In this document: piece after piece, positions 43,295 to 53,235 of the stretch
How positions within the stretch are numbered: the first letter of the stretch is position 1
How the letters are laid out: each line of letters starts with the position of its first letter
NCBI RefSeq assembly: GCF_018596335.1
Contig: NZ_JAHEPS010000004.1
Location: forward strand, 62,001 to 126,000
Reading direction: 5' to 3'
DNA length: 64,000 nt
Source of the DNA: Shewanella jiangmenensis
GTDB taxonomy: Bacteria > Pseudomonadota > Gammaproteobacteria > Enterobacterales > Shewanellaceae
Made by a program: the position numbers and the translations under genes
Notes under the pieces: model-generated
The model's database searches: none
What the model was told of the DNA's origin: nothing
What the model saw: only the letters and a program-made list of their open reading frames with translations

Positions 43295-43591
43295 ATGACT
43301 ATTCGCTATTCCAGCTTGAAATCCATGCCCGGTATCGACAAAGCCTGCATTCACTCACTCGATATGTCTTTGTATCAGTTGTCGGTGGTGATTGATGGCG
43401 CCGAGCTCTATGTCACCGATGACGATGACCGTATGCTGAGAAGCATAAATCTGTGCCAGATGCAGGCCCTGCTTGAGGACTTGCCGGTGCGTGAGACAGT
43501 GCTGCGCCAGGAAAGCGCCTACGATGAAATGGTTGGCCAGTCGGAGCGACTTTGCAGCAATGCGATGGAAATCCCTCTGCGCGTGGCCTGA
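43295..43591 (+). CDS. Small soluble protein, DUF6482-like
   Basis: A 98-residue acidic cytoplasmic protein. The stretches SLYQLSVVIDGAEL, DDDRMLRSINLCQM and RQESAYDEMVGQ resemble small Shewanella/Pseudomonas proteins grouped, as I recall, under DUF6482; the role is unknown. AGGGAG precedes ATG 43295, which I prefer over the upstream extension to 43187 that runs back into the preceding terminator. Confidence 0.8.
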   Translation: MTIRYSSLKSMPGIDKACIHSLDMSLYQLSVVIDGAELYVTDDDDRMLRSINLCQMQALLEDLPVRETVLRQESAYDEMVGQSERLCSNAMEIPLRVA

Positions 43592-43622
43592 AGCGGGTTT
43601 TAAGTCAGCCAAACGCCGCCTG

Positions 43623-43655
43623 AAAAAAAGCCCCGCGGTGCGGGGCTTGGCTTTT
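43623..43655. terminator. Bidirectional terminator between the DUF6482-like and RND genes
   Basis: AAGCCCCGC (43628-43636) pairs with GCGGGGCTT (43640-43648). A seven-base A-run on the left gives a T-run for the - strand efflux operon, and TTTT near 43652 serves the + strand. Confidence 0.85.
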
Positions 43656-43673
43656 CAACAGGCGCTGACGTGC

Positions 43674-46600
43674 TTAATGCTTGTCGGCCGGTTTATCGGC
43701 TTTGTCGGCCTTGTGCTCTTTGCCTTCTTTCTCGCGCTTACTGAAGATGCGCTCAACAATCACGAAGAACAGCGGCACAAAGAAGATGCCGAGGAAGGTC
43801 GAGCTCATCATACCGCCGAGTACGCCGGTACCGATGGCATTCTGCGCGCCTGAGCCCACGCCGGTGGAGATGGCAAGCGGCACTACACCCAGACCGAAGG
43901 CCAGCGAGGTCATCAGAATGGGGCGCAGACGTACCCGCACCGCGTGCAGTGTGGCTTCGATAAGGCCCGAGCCTTTTTCGTAGAACTCTTTGGCGAATTC
44001 CACAATCAGGATGGCGTTTTTAGTGGCCAGACCCACAGTGGTCAGGAGGCCCACCTGGAAGAATACGTCGTTGGACAGGCCGCGACCGTTCATGGCAACC
44101 AGGGCGCCGATAATACCCAGTGGCACCACCAGAATCACCGCAAAGGGCACAGACCAGCTTTCATACAAGGCCGCCAGCACCAGGAACACCACCAGAATCG
44201 ACAGCGCATACAGGGCTGGTGCCTGGTTGCCGGACAGACGTTCTTCGTACGACAGGCCGTTCCACTCGATGCCAAAGCCCGGTGGCAGCTGTTCGACCAA
44301 CTTTTCGATGTCCAGCATGGCATCACCTGTGCTGTAACCCGGGGCGGTGGCGCCCTGAATGTTCATCGCAGGTAAGCCGTTGAAGCGCTCAAGACGCGGC
44401 GAGCCAAATTCCCAGCGGCCGGTGGCGAAGGCCGAGAAGGGCACCATTTCGCCTTTGGCGTTACGCACATACCAGGTGTTGAGATCTTCAGGCTGCATCC
44501 GGTACTGGGCATCGGACTGCACAAACACCTTCTTCACCCGGCCACGGTCGATAAAATCGTTCACGTAGCTGCCGCCCCAGGCGGTGGCGATGGCGCTGTT
44601 AACTGAGCCGATATCCACGCCGAGTGCCCGCAGCTTGGCATGATCTATATCCAGCTGGTACATGGGCGCATCTTCCTGACCATTGGGGCGTACGCCCACC
44701 AGGTTCGGGTTTTGTGCCGCCATACCCAGCAGCTGGTTACGGGCCGCCAGCAACTTGTCGTGGCCCTGACCGTTCTTATCCTGCAGATAGAAGTCGAAAC
44801 CGTTGGCGGTGCCGAGTTCAATCACAGACGGCGGCGCAAAGGCAAACACGAAGGCTTCTTTAATCTGCGAGAAGGCCATCATGGCGCGGCCCTGCAGCGA
44901 GAACACGTCCTGACCTGCGCCTTCACGCTCGGACCAGTCTTTCATGCCGACGAAGGCGATACCCATGTTCTGACCCATACCGGCAAAGGAGAAGCCAGCC
45001 ACGGAGAACACAGAGTTGACGTTGTCTTTCTCATCTTCGAGGAAGAACTTGTCCATCTTCTCCAGTACCTTCACCGTCGACTCCTGGGTGGAGTTGGTCG
45101 GCAGGATCACCTGAGCAAACAGGATGCCCTGATCTTCGTCAGGCAAGAAGGCAGTGGGCATGCGCATAAAGATCCAGCCGGTGGCAACTACCAGCGCCAG
45201 ATAAATCGCCATCACCCGAACTGTACGCTTGAGGATACCGGCAACGCTGGCCTCATAGCGAGAGGTCAGCTTGTCGAAGCTGCGGTTGAACCAGCCAAAG
45301 AAGCCGTGCTGACCATGGGCATGGCCGGGCTTGAGTGGCTTAAGCATGGTGGCGCACAGCGCCGGAGTCAGAATAAGCGCCACCAGTACCGACAGCGCCA
45401 TGGCCGACACGATAGTGATGGAGAACTGACGGTAAATCACCCCGGTAGAGCCGGACATAAAGGCCATGGGCACGAATACCGCAGACAGGGTCAGACCGAT
45501 ACCCACCAGGGCGCCGGTGATCTGATCCATCGACTTACGGGTCGCTTCCAGCGGGCTTAAGCCCTCTTCCTGCATTACCCGCTCGACGTTTTCCACCACC
45601 ACGATGGCATCGTCTACCAGAAGACCGATGGCCAGTACCATGGCGAACATGGTCAGGGTGTTGATGGAGAAGCCAAAGGCCGACAGCACCGCAAAGGTAC
45701 CGAGCAGCACCACGGGCACCGCAATTGTCGGGATAAGGGTGGCGCGGAAGTTTTGCAGGAACAGGTACATGATCACAAACACCAGTACCACGGCTTCCAG
45801 CAGGGTGTGCACTACGCCTTCAATGGATTTTTCCACGAACGGGGTGGTGTCGTAGGGATAAACCACTTCCAGACCGGCTGGGAAGAAGGGTTTCATCTCT
45901 TCGATTTTTTCCCGCACCCGGGTCGCGGTATCCAGCGCGTTGGCACCGGTGGCAAGGCTGATGGCCACACCGGACGCAGGGCGGCCATTGTAGTAAGACT
46001 CAACCACATAGCTTTCGGCGCCAAGCTCAACCCGCGCCACGTCATTCAGGTAAACCTTGGCGCCGTTGGTATCGGATTTGAGGATGATTTTACGAAACTG
46101 CTCCGGGGTTTCCAGGCGGCTTTGGGCCGATACAGTCGCGTTCAGCTCCTGGCCTTTTACCGATGGTGCGCCGCCAAGCTGACCGGCCGACACCTGGGCG
46201 TTTTGCTCGCGAATGGCGGCAACCACGTCCTGGGTAGTCAGGCTGTACTGGGTCAGTTTAAGCGGGTCGAGCCAGATGCGCATCGCATAGGGCGCGCCGA
46301 ACAGGGTAATGTCACCCACACCGGCAACCCGGCTTAAGGGGTCCTGAATGTTGGAGCCCACGTAGTCGGCGATGTCGCTCTTGTTAAGGCTGCCATCGGA
46401 GGATACGAAGCCCAGTACCATCAAAAAGCCTGAGGTGGACTTGTTGACCTGTACGCCTTGGGCCTGCACTTCCTGCGGCAGCAGCGGCATGGCCGATTGC
46501 AGCTTGTTCTGTACCTGCACCTGGGCGATGTCGGCATCCGCTTCGGCGTTGAAGGTCAGGGTGATTTCGGCATTACCGAAACCATCACTGGTGGAGTTGA

Positions 46601-46832
46601 TGTATCGCAGGTTGTCCAGACCTGTCATCCGCTGCTCAATAACCTGGGTTACCGAGTCTTCCAGCGTCTTGGCCGACGCACCGGGATAACTGGCCGAAAT
46701 CACCACTTTGGGCGGGGCAATACTCGGATACTGAGACACGGGCAGGCCCTTAATGGCCAGCACACCCGCGAGCATCACCAGAATTGCGATCACCCAGGCA
46801 AAGATGGGTCGATCGATAAAAAAACGTGCCAT
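43674..46832 (-). CDS. RND multidrug efflux permease (HAE1, AcrB/MexB type)
   Basis: This 1052-residue inner-membrane trimeric pump drives drug efflux with the proton gradient. It has the HAE1 layout of twelve helices and two large periplasmic loops. Family motifs: [13 protein letters not shown] near the N-terminus, the proton-relay aspartates in [17 protein letters not shown], and [10 protein letters not shown]. The C-terminus is Lys/Asp-rich. It lies 30 bases after its adaptor gene and ends at a terminator. No outer membrane channel gene (TolC/OprM type) is adjacent, so it probably uses a shared one encoded elsewhere. Confidence 0.95.
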   Translation of the reverse strand: MARFFIDRPIFAWVIAILVMLAGVLAIKGLPVSQYPSIAPPKVVISASYPGASAKTLEDSVTQVIEQRMTGLDNLRYINSTSDGFGNAEITLTFNAEADADIAQVQVQNKLQSAMPLLPQEVQAQGVQVNKSTSGFLMVLGFVSSDGSLNKSDIADYVGSNIQDPLSRVAGVGDITLFGAPYAMRIWLDPLKLTQYSLTTQDVVAAIREQNAQVSAGQLGGAPSVKGQELNATVSAQSRLETPEQFRKIILKSDTNGAKVYLNDVARVELGAESYVVESYYNGRPASGVAISLATGANALDTATRVREKIEEMKPFFPAGLEVVYPYDTTPFVEKSIEGVVHTLLEAVVLVFVIMYLFLQNFRATLIPTIAVPVVLLGTFAVLSAFGFSINTLTMFAMVLAIGLLVDDAIVVVENVERVMQEEGLSPLEATRKSMDQITGALVGIGLTLSAVFVPMAFMSGSTGVIYRQFSITIVSAMALSVLVALILTPALCATMLKPLKPGHAHGQHGFFGWFNRSFDKLTSRYEASVAGILKRTVRVMAIYLALVVATGWIFMRMPTAFLPDEDQGILFAQVILPTNSTQESTVKVLEKMDKFFLEDEKDNVNSVFSVAGFSFAGMGQNMGIAFVGMKDWSEREGAGQDVFSLQGRAMMAFSQIKEAFVFAFAPPSVIELGTANGFDFYLQDKNGQGHDKLLAARNQLLGMAAQNPNLVGVRPNGQEDAPMYQLDIDHAKLRALGVDIGSVNSAIATAWGGSYVNDFIDRGRVKKVFVQSDAQYRMQPEDLNTWYVRNAKGEMVPFSAFATGRWEFGSPRLERFNGLPAMNIQGATAPGYSTGDAMLDIEKLVEQLPPGFGIEWNGLSYEERLSGNQAPALYALSILVVFLVLAALYESWSVPFAVILVVPLGIIGALVAMNGRGLSNDVFFQVGLLTTVGLATKNAILIVEFAKEFYEKGSGLIEATLHAVRVRLRPILMTSLAFGLGVVPLAISTGVGSGAQNAIGTGVLGGMMSSTFLGIFFVPLFFVIVERIFSKREKEGKEHKADKADKPADKH

Positions 46833-46862
46833 AGCTTATTCCTGAAATTCGCGTGGTCTGGA

Positions 46863-48008
46863 TTACTGGGCCTGCTCTTGGCCAGCAGGCTTGGCGACCA
46901 CAGGGGCGCCGGGACGAATTTTCTGCAGTCCTTCGATAATCAGCTTGTCACCGGCCTTGAGGCCTGAAGTAACCCGCCACTGGTGATCTATCACCTCGGC
47001 TGTGGTCACATTACGGGCCTCAACCTGGCTTTCAGCATTCACCACCATGGCCACGGCTTCGCCGCGGGTGTTGCGGGTAATGGCCTTTTGCGGCACCAGA
47101 ATGGCATTGGGGTCCACGCCTGTGTTCAGCACGGCGCGCACATACATGCCGGGCAGCAGCACGTTGTCGGGGTTCGGGAACTCGGCGCGCAGGATAACTG
47201 AGCCGGTGTTTTCATCCACGCTCACCTCGGCAAATTGCAGTTTGCCCTTGTGCTCGTAGGTGGTGCCATCTTCCAGTACCAGTTGCACTTCAGCGTTATC
47301 GGCCGCCTGCAACTTACCGGCGCGCAGCTTGGCCTTGAGGGCAAGCAATTGGGCGCTGGATTGGGTGATGTCCACATTGATGGGGTTAAGCTGCTGAATA
47401 GTCGCCAGTACCTGACCCTGGTTGGCAGTCACCAGTGCGCCCGGGGTCACGGCAGACTTGCCGATACGGCCGGAAATTGGTGCCTGAACCTGGGTGTATT
47501 TGAGGTTGATGCCGGCGGTGTGCAGCTGGGCTTCGGCCACTTTCACCCGTGCCTGCGCTTCCTTATAGGCTGCGTCGGCTTCATCGTAATCCTGCTTGGA
47601 GATGGCGTTGGTTTTTACCAGCTTCTCGTAGCGGGCGGCGCGGGCCTTGGCGCTGGCAAGGGATGCCTGGGCGCTGGCTAAATCGGCCTTGGCGCTTTCG
47701 AGGGCGGCCTTGTAGGTGGCGTCGTCAATCTTGTACAGCGACTGGCCTTCTTTCACTTCGCGGCCTTCAACAAAGTTGCGCTCCATGATGATGCCGGATA
47801 CCTGAGGGCGAACCTCGGCCTCGAGGAAGGCACGGCTGCGGCCCGGCAATTCCACCTTAATGTTTTGCGAAGACGCCTGCACTTCCACCACACCCACTTC
47901 CATGGGGGGCTGTGCCTGCTGGGCGGCCGATGGCGCCTCTTCTTTACCACAGGCGCTGAGCCACAGTGCGAGGCTGACCGCAGAGGCAACTTTTAACATT
48001 TGCCGCAT
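46863..48008 (-). CDS. RND periplasmic adaptor lipoprotein (AcrA/MexA type)
   Basis: A 381-residue membrane-fusion protein that joins the RND pump to an outer membrane channel. The lipobox is LSAC near residue 22 (WLSACGKEE). Lipoyl, coiled-coil hairpin (ASLASAKARAARYEKLV) and beta-barrel regions follow in the usual order. AAGGAG sits directly upstream of ATG 48008, so the longer open frame to 48110 is not used. No TetR- or MarR-type regulator flanks the operon. Confidence 0.94.
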   Translation of the reverse strand: MRQMLKVASAVSLALWLSACGKEEAPSAAQQAQPPMEVGVVEVQASSQNIKVELPGRSRAFLEAEVRPQVSGIIMERNFVEGREVKEGQSLYKIDDATYKAALESAKADLASAQASLASAKARAARYEKLVKTNAISKQDYDEADAAYKEAQARVKVAEAQLHTAGINLKYTQVQAPISGRIGKSAVTPGALVTANQGQVLATIQQLNPINVDITQSSAQLLALKAKLRAGKLQAADNAEVQLVLEDGTTYEHKGKLQFAEVSVDENTGSVILRAEFPNPDNVLLPGMYVRAVLNTGVDPNAILVPQKAITRNTRGEAVAMVVNAESQVEARNVTTAEVIDHQWRVTSGLKAGDKLIIEGLQKIRPGAPVVAKPAGQEQAQ

Positions 48009-48373
48009 GTAAATCTCCTTTTTGTGTCCGGGCTTACGGGGGCTCCATGGAGGCAAATGCTCCGAAACCCAGACAAATCGCCCAAATTTAATGCTGAATT
48101 CATGATCCACCAGTTATCTCACACGCAGCACAACTGCTCAAGTCGGCAATGGGTGTAAATGTGTAAACAACTGCAAATTTTTCCAAGATTTGCATATGTT
48201 TAGCTCAAATTTAACAATTAGGTTTCAGCTGCCGAAAGCTTGCTAACCACGCTTCGGTCTTGTTCATATTTCTTCATATTCTGTCGCGGATCATTCACGA
48301 CTGCCGCCAAGGTTGTTCATAACCCCTGCTTATTATTTGTGGCAGCGGGAGAATCCAATCCAATGAGGCAACG
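48009..48373. other. Divergent promoter region between the RND operon and a TorF-like gene
   Basis: No gene is supported. The middle part, about 48150-48290, is AT-rich and must carry both divergent promoters. I see no strong palindrome that would name a regulator. Confidence 0.4.
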
Positions 48374-49108
48374 ATGATGAAATTAAGCAGAACTCTGCTG
48401 GCAGTAGCAGTGCTTGCCAGCTCAGGCGCGGCAGTGGCCGAAGAAGCCAAGGTGTTTGGTGGCGCCGTGAATGGCAAACTGACTATTGCCAGTGATTATG
48501 TATTCCGGGGCGAGTCTGAGACCATGGACGGCGATGTACCGGCCATTCAGGGCACCCTTGGTTGGGGCAATGACGCGGGTTGGTATGCCGGGGTGTTTGG
48601 TTCCAACATCAAGTTTGCCGATCCCAATCTGGAAGTGGTGACCGCGCCTTACATCGGCAAGGCCGGTGAGTTTGGCGACTCTGGCTTTACCTATGATGTG
48701 ATGCTGTTTTCTTACCTCTATCCCGGCGCGTCTTACAGCAACTACACCGAGCTGTGGCTCAAGGTCGGCAAGCAATTTGGCAAGCTGAACATGCAGCTTG
48801 AAGTCACCCCAACACTGGACGACTGGTTTGGTGTGGACGGGTGGCAGGGCGTGAACTACGCCATTCACCCAAGCTACAGCTTCGATAACGGCGTGCAGCT
48901 GTCAGGCTCTGTCGGCTATCAGGATCTTGACGGCGAAGGCGCTGAAGGCTGGGGCCACTGGAACCTCGGCCTGTCCAAGAGCTGGGCCGGTTACACCCTG
49001 GATTTACGCTACCACGGCAGCACAGTGGATTCAGACCACAAGGTCTACTGCACCCAGACCGAGATTTTTGATGACCGTTTCGTTGTCGGCATCAGCAAGG
49101 TGTTCTGA
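48374..49108 (+). CDS. TorF-family putative porin
   Basis: The 244-residue outer membrane protein has a signal peptide ending near GAAVAEEA. It matches the TorF/Gcw_chp family: KLTIASDYVFRGESET, then repeated aromatic beta strands, and a terminal FVVGISKVF ending in phenylalanine as needed for barrel assembly. GAGG precedes the tandem ATGs at 48374 and 48377. Function and substrate are unknown. A second protein of similar design is encoded at 55526. Confidence 0.85.
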   Translation: MMKLSRTLLAVAVLASSGAAVAEEAKVFGGAVNGKLTIASDYVFRGESETMDGDVPAIQGTLGWGNDAGWYAGVFGSNIKFADPNLEVVTAPYIGKAGEFGDSGFTYDVMLFSYLYPGASYSNYTELWLKVGKQFGKLNMQLEVTPTLDDWFGVDGWQGVNYAIHPSYSFDNGVQLSGSVGYQDLDGEGAEGWGHWNLGLSKSWAGYTLDLRYHGSTVDSDHKVYCTQTEIFDDRFVVGISKVF

Positions 49109-49146
49109 GTCTGATTTTGTCAGCGGCTGACCGCGATGGCTGCCAG

Positions 49147-49833
49147 CTACAGATAATTGTCTCCCACGCTGCAGGAGATCACCCGACTGATGTGGGCCAG
49201 CGTCCGGCCCGATTCAGCCTGCCAGTGATTGAATGCAGCCTGGGCCTGCGTCAGGCCCTTTTGGGTGGCAAGCCCGGCATCCACAAGGCCGGTCGCCCTG
49301 AGATAGGCTTCCACATCGCTGCTGAGCAAAAAGGTATCTTTGCCGGTAGCGCGCAAAAAATAAGGGCCGGTGTTACCGCCAAGGCGGGCACCGCGCTTTT
49401 TCAGCACCTGCCACAGGCCGGTGATTTCTTCTGACGGCCACAGCGCAATAAAGCGCGCCAGACTGCCATGTTCTTTGGCAATATCCTGTACCATCAAGGC
49501 ATTATCATAAATTGCCTGAGTCTTTTTGCCGTGGCGGATAAGGGCGGGATCGCTGGCGCGGGCCTCCAGTTGCTCAGGTGACAGCAGCAGGATTTTCAGC
49601 GGGTCAAAGCCGAAAAAGGCTTGCTCATAGGCAGGCCATTTGGCATCGACCACCTTCCAGACAAACCCACTCTGAAAAATCTTTTTGCTCATGGCCGACA
49701 GCAGCGCCGCATCCGAATGCTCCTGATATTCCGCTGCACTCAGCGACAGCGGCAGCAGGGCTTCGAGGGCATCAGCGCCGCCTTTACGCTCGGCGGCGCG
49801 TTGGTAAATGCTGGCAAAGGATTCAATTTTCAT
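49147..49833 (-). CDS. DNA-3-methyladenine glycosylase I-like protein
   Basis: A 228-residue protein resembling Tag-type base-excision glycosylases: SKKIFQSGFVWKVVDAKWP, then AFFGFDPLKI, DPALIRHGKKTQAIYDNA and LKKRGARLGGNTG line up with the Tag fold. The zinc-binding Cys/His residues of E. coli Tag are not evident, so this is the variant found in many environmental gammaproteobacteria. ATG 49833 has AGGGAAG upstream; the open frame before it is not needed. It converges with the TorF-like gene. Confidence 0.82.
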   Translation of the reverse strand: MKIESFASIYQRAAERKGGADALEALLPLSLSAAEYQEHSDAALLSAMSKKIFQSGFVWKVVDAKWPAYEQAFFGFDPLKILLLSPEQLEARASDPALIRHGKKTQAIYDNALMVQDIAKEHGSLARFIALWPSEEITGLWQVLKKRGARLGGNTGPYFLRATGKDTFLLSSDVEAYLRATGLVDAGLATQKGLTQAQAAFNHWQAESGRTLAHISRVISCSVGDNYL

Positions 49834-49944
49834 GGGCTTCCCTGAACGATGAATGGCTTTGCCAGTGTACTTGGATGCAAAGCAGCAGTCCAAACCCCTG
49901 CGCAGCATCCACAACTGTCACACCAGCCACAGCAGTCGCATCAG

Positions 49945-50793
49945 TTATCTGAGCGCGGTGCCAATCACCTCGGCAAGGGATTTTGGCGCGCGGCCAAGGA
50001 TGTTTGCCAAATCATCGCTGCGCTTATCGTACTCGCCTGCTGCCATGGCGCGGCTCGCACCGGCAAGCGCCTTGGCCAAAAAGCCGGGTAACCCCATTTG
50101 GCTCAGCGCCACAATTTGTGCTTCCGGGCTGATTTCGTTGGTGTGAATCCGCTTACCGGTCAGTTCGCCAATGAGTTTGGCGATGTCGGCGTTGGACAGC
50201 AGCTCGGGGCCGGTGAACTCATAGGACTTGCCGATATGCCCCTCGCTGGTCAACAGTCTGGCCAGGGCTTCGGCAATGTCGGCCTTGCTGACCGGTGCAA
50301 AGCGACCGTCAGCGGCAGCGTGGGTGAGGGTACCGCTTTCCAGTGTGTGGCCAAGGCCCATCAGCTGCAGCTCGGCGTAAAAGGCGTTGCGTACCACAGT
50401 GGCGGGCACGCCCGAGGCCTTGATGGCCGCTTCAGTGGCGGCGTGGCTGGCGCCAAAATCAAAGGCGCTGTCGAGACTGGCTGACTGAAAGCTGGTGTAC
50501 AGCAGTTGGCTGACGCCGGCCTTTTTGGCGGCGGCAATCACGTTCAGATGCTGCGCCAAACGTTCATCGTTGGCGCAGTCGCCTGAGATAAACAAGACTT
50601 TTGAGACACCGGCCATGGCCGCATCCAGTGATTGTGGCTCATTGTAGTCGGCAAACACCGCAGCGCCTGCGCTGGTTGGCAGTTTGGCCGGTGTGCGGCT
50701 GGCAAGGCGTAATGGCTCGTTATTGCCGAGGGTTTGCAGGGCGGTGATGGTCAGGCTTGCCAGCTCGCCGCTGGCACCAAGGATCAGGATCAT
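49945..50793 (-). CDS. NAD(P)-binding SDR/NmrA-type oxidoreductase (quinone/azoreductase-like)
   Basis: A 282-residue atypical short-chain dehydrogenase with the N-terminal nucleotide motif ILGASGELAS, FISGDCANDERLAQHLNVIAAAKKAGV and LYTSFQSA, similar to the QorB/NmrA group that uses NADPH on quinones. GAGGAAG precedes ATG 50793; the TTG at 50808 is less likely. It is divergent from a LysR gene, the usual arrangement when the regulator controls the enzyme. Confidence 0.88.
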   Translation of the reverse strand: MILILGASGELASLTITALQTLGNNEPLRLASRTPAKLPTSAGAAVFADYNEPQSLDAAMAGVSKVLFISGDCANDERLAQHLNVIAAAKKAGVSQLLYTSFQSASLDSAFDFGASHAATEAAIKASGVPATVVRNAFYAELQLMGLGHTLESGTLTHAAADGRFAPVSKADIAEALARLLTSEGHIGKSYEFTGPELLSNADIAKLIGELTGKRIHTNEISPEAQIVALSQMGLPGFLAKALAGASRAMAAGEYDKRSDDLANILGRAPKSLAEVIGTALR

Positions 50794-50910
50794 AGTTAAC
50801 TTCCTCAAGATGGGTTGTGATGACGAGGCCAGTGTAGATCCGTGGCAAAAATTGATAATGAGTGATTTACTTATATCTTTGGTAATTCAAACTAAACAAA
50901 AGGACGGGCC

Positions 50911-51837
50911 ATGGACGCTTCGCAGCTGTATCGGATGTTGGTGTTTGCTTCAGTTGTCGAGCAGGGGTCGCTGACACTGGCGGCCGACGTGCTGGGGATC
51001 AGCCGCTCCATGGTGAGTCAGCATCTTAAAAAACTCGAAGAGCGTCTGGGCTGCGAATTACTGCACCGTACCACCCGCCGCATCAGTCTGACCGAAGATG
51101 GCCGCGAGTTTTTTCAATATTGCGCCGAGCTGTTGCAACTGGCGCGTCAGGCCGAGGCGGTAACCCGTCCGGCCGATGAGCACCTGCATGGCAGCCTGCG
51201 GGTCACGGCCCCTGTGGGGCTTGGCGAGCATGATTTGCTGCCGCTGATTGGCGAGTTTCACCGGCAATACCCCAATATCCGCCTGACGCTGCTGCTGGAA
51301 GACAACAAGCTGAATCTGCTTGAACATCAAATCGATGTGGCAATTCAGGCCGGCTGGCCGGAGGATTCAGAATTCAGAGCCATCAAGCTAGGCAGTTTTG
51401 ATGAGCAGCTGGTGGCAAGCCCCGCCTATGTGGCGGCGCAGGGGCGGCCATCGCACCCCGATAACCTGCAGCACCATCAGTGGCTTGCCCATGCATCCAG
51501 CCATCTTCCCAAAAGCTGGACCCTGCACAATGGTCAGGGGGAGGAATTTCGGGTGCGGGTGACTCCGTTTATCAGCTGCAACAGCACCAATGGCCTGCTG
51601 GCGCTGACGCTGCAGGGTCTGGGGGTGGCGATTTTGCCGGATAACCTGATTGCCGAGCATCTGGCGGCCGGGGAGCTGACCTTGCTGCTGCCGGATTATC
51701 ATTTGCGTGAAGGCGGTATCTACGCGCTGCATCCCTATAAAGACAACACTCCGCCGCGGGTGCGGGTTTTTGTTGAGTTTCTCCGTCAACGGCTGTTCAA
51801 TCAGGACAAAGCAGGACTAAATTTAAAGCAAGCGTGA
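50911..51837 (+). CDS. LysR-family transcriptional regulator
   Basis: The 308-residue regulator has the LysR winged helix (LYRMLVFASVVEQGSLTLAA, then LGISRSMVSQHLKKLEERLG and LLHRTTRRISLTEDG) and a periplasmic-binding-type effector domain. The 117-bp gap to the divergent SDR gene should hold the shared operator. The CrgA/AaeR-like subfamily is suggested by overall length and C-terminal style. The inducer is unknown. Confidence 0.93.
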   Translation: MDASQLYRMLVFASVVEQGSLTLAADVLGISRSMVSQHLKKLEERLGCELLHRTTRRISLTEDGREFFQYCAELLQLARQAEAVTRPADEHLHGSLRVTAPVGLGEHDLLPLIGEFHRQYPNIRLTLLLEDNKLNLLEHQIDVAIQAGWPEDSEFRAIKLGSFDEQLVASPAYVAAQGRPSHPDNLQHHQWLAHASSHLPKSWTLHNGQGEEFRVRVTPFISCNSTNGLLALTLQGLGVAILPDNLIAEHLAAGELTLLLPDYHLREGGIYALHPYKDNTPPRVRVFVEFLRQRLFNQDKAGLNLKQA

Positions 51838-51912
51838 TCCGGCCGGGACGCTGTAATGCCGGCCCAGTAGCGCCCTTGCATGGCGGGGCGCAGACAATGG
51901 GGGCCTGAACCC

Positions 51913-52566
51913 ATGGAGCTTTTCTATCATCCGCTGTCCCGTTATTCCCAGAAGGTATTGCTGGGCATGTACGAGAAGCAGGCAAATTTTTATCCCAGGG
52001 TCACCGACTTGCGTGATCCGCTGCAACGTCAGGCCTTCAGTAAACTCAATCCGCTCGGCAAGTTGCCGCTGTTGCGCTGCAGCGACGGCAGTATGCTGCC
52101 CGAGTCGAGCATCATTATCGAATATCTCGATCGCCACATCGCCTCAGGCTCACGGCTGCTGCCGCCGGACGCCGACGATGCGCTCAGGGTGAGGCTATGG
52201 GACCGCATCATCGATAACGACATAAGTAACCAGCTGTTTTTAATTGAACAGCAGCAGAGTATGGCGCCTGAACATCGCAACGAGCTGGCGATGGCGCAGG
52301 TGCGGCAGCGGCTGCTGCTGGTGTTTGCCGGATTGGATAACGAGCTGGCCCATTCCCACTGGCTGGTGGGGGATGGTTTCAGTCTGGCGGACTGCGCGCT
52401 GTTGCCCTGTCTGGAGCCGGCCTTTACGCTGCTGCCGCTTTTGGATTTGGATAACCTGTGCCGTTACCGGCAGCAGGCAAAACTGCGGGGCTCGTGGGAG
52501 CTGGTGGCCGAAGAAGCCCAGCTTGCGGCCGCCGACGACATCAGCGGCGTTAAGCTGATTCCCTGA
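51913..52566 (+). CDS. Glutathione S-transferase family protein
   Basis: A 217-residue GST-like protein: N-terminal thioredoxin-fold domain (ELFYHPLSRYSQKV; cis-Pro region NPLGKLPLLRC; glutathione-site LPESSIIIEYLDRH) and an all-helical C-terminal domain with the capping motif DGFSLADCALLP. ATG 51913 matches the family N-terminus; eleven earlier codons lack homology. It follows the LysR gene on the same strand. Confidence 0.9.
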   Translation: MELFYHPLSRYSQKVLLGMYEKQANFYPRVTDLRDPLQRQAFSKLNPLGKLPLLRCSDGSMLPESSIIIEYLDRHIASGSRLLPPDADDALRVRLWDRIIDNDISNQLFLIEQQQSMAPEHRNELAMAQVRQRLLLVFAGLDNELAHSHWLVGDGFSLADCALLPCLEPAFTLLPLLDLDNLCRYRQQAKLRGSWELVAEEAQLAAADDISGVKLIP

Positions 52567-52578
52567 GCTTTTGTAAGC

Positions 52579-53109
52579 TTAGCTATTGCGCTCTTTTTTG
52601 AGCTGCAAAAAGGCCTTCCACTTTTGCACTTCCGGTGACAATGCCGGTGCTTCGCCTTCATAACCTGCCTCGCGCACCAGCTCGCTGATGGGCACCTGCT
52701 TGCGGTTACACACAAACACCCCGCGTACATGCACTATGCAGTGCAGGCCACGTTCGCTGACAAAGCGCTGATCAATATAAAAATATTTCTCGTCCCAGCC
52801 CACCACGCGGCTCTCGATGGTGAACTTTTGCAGCGGCTTGATATCGCGGATGTAGGTAAATTCGGCGGCGTTGACTATGGGCATCCACTTGAGTTTCAAA
52901 AAGCGTTTCAGCAGGCCCATTTCCGCCAGCATGTAAGTGCGGGCCAAGTCCATAAAGGCCGGATAGCGGCTGTTGGTCAGGTGCATGTTGATGTCGCAGT
53001 CTGACGGCAGCGCCCGGTATTCGATGCGGCTCACGTCGAGAAAGCCGATGCGATTGCAGTGGCGAACACGCCATAAAAACAACCAGATAAGACGGAAATA
53101 CAGGTTCAT
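52579..53109 (-). CDS. Hot-dog thioesterase-like protein (THEM6-type)
   Basis: The 176-residue protein begins with a hydrophobic stretch (LYFRLIWLFLWRV) that may anchor it to the membrane, followed by a hot-dog domain: YRALPSDCDINMHLTNSRYPAFMDLAR has the D.N.H..N motif of acyl-CoA thioesterases. The start ATG 53109 lacks a clear ribosome binding site. It sits downstream of prlC's terminator on the same strand. The substrate is unknown. Confidence 0.82.
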   Translation of the reverse strand: MNLYFRLIWLFLWRVRHCNRIGFLDVSRIEYRALPSDCDINMHLTNSRYPAFMDLARTYMLAEMGLLKRFLKLKWMPIVNAAEFTYIRDIKPLQKFTIESRVVGWDEKYFYIDQRFVSERGLHCIVHVRGVFVCNRKQVPISELVREAGYEGEAPALSPEVQKWKAFLQLKKERNS

Positions 53110-53183
53110 GGACTTATTTATTAGAGTAATTGCGTAAAGCTGAAGGCTAGCAGAGCGACCGTTGGCAGGCAATCCATGGCCTC

Positions 53184-53213
53184 AAAAACAACAAGGGCGC
53201 TTGCGCGCCCTTG
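53184..53213 (-). terminator. Rho-independent terminator after prlC
   Basis: On the - strand CAAGGGCGC pairs with GCGCCCTTG (53192-53213), followed by TTGTTTTT. Confidence 0.8.
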
Positions 53214-53235
53214 AGTTGCCGAATTTATTTGCCCA

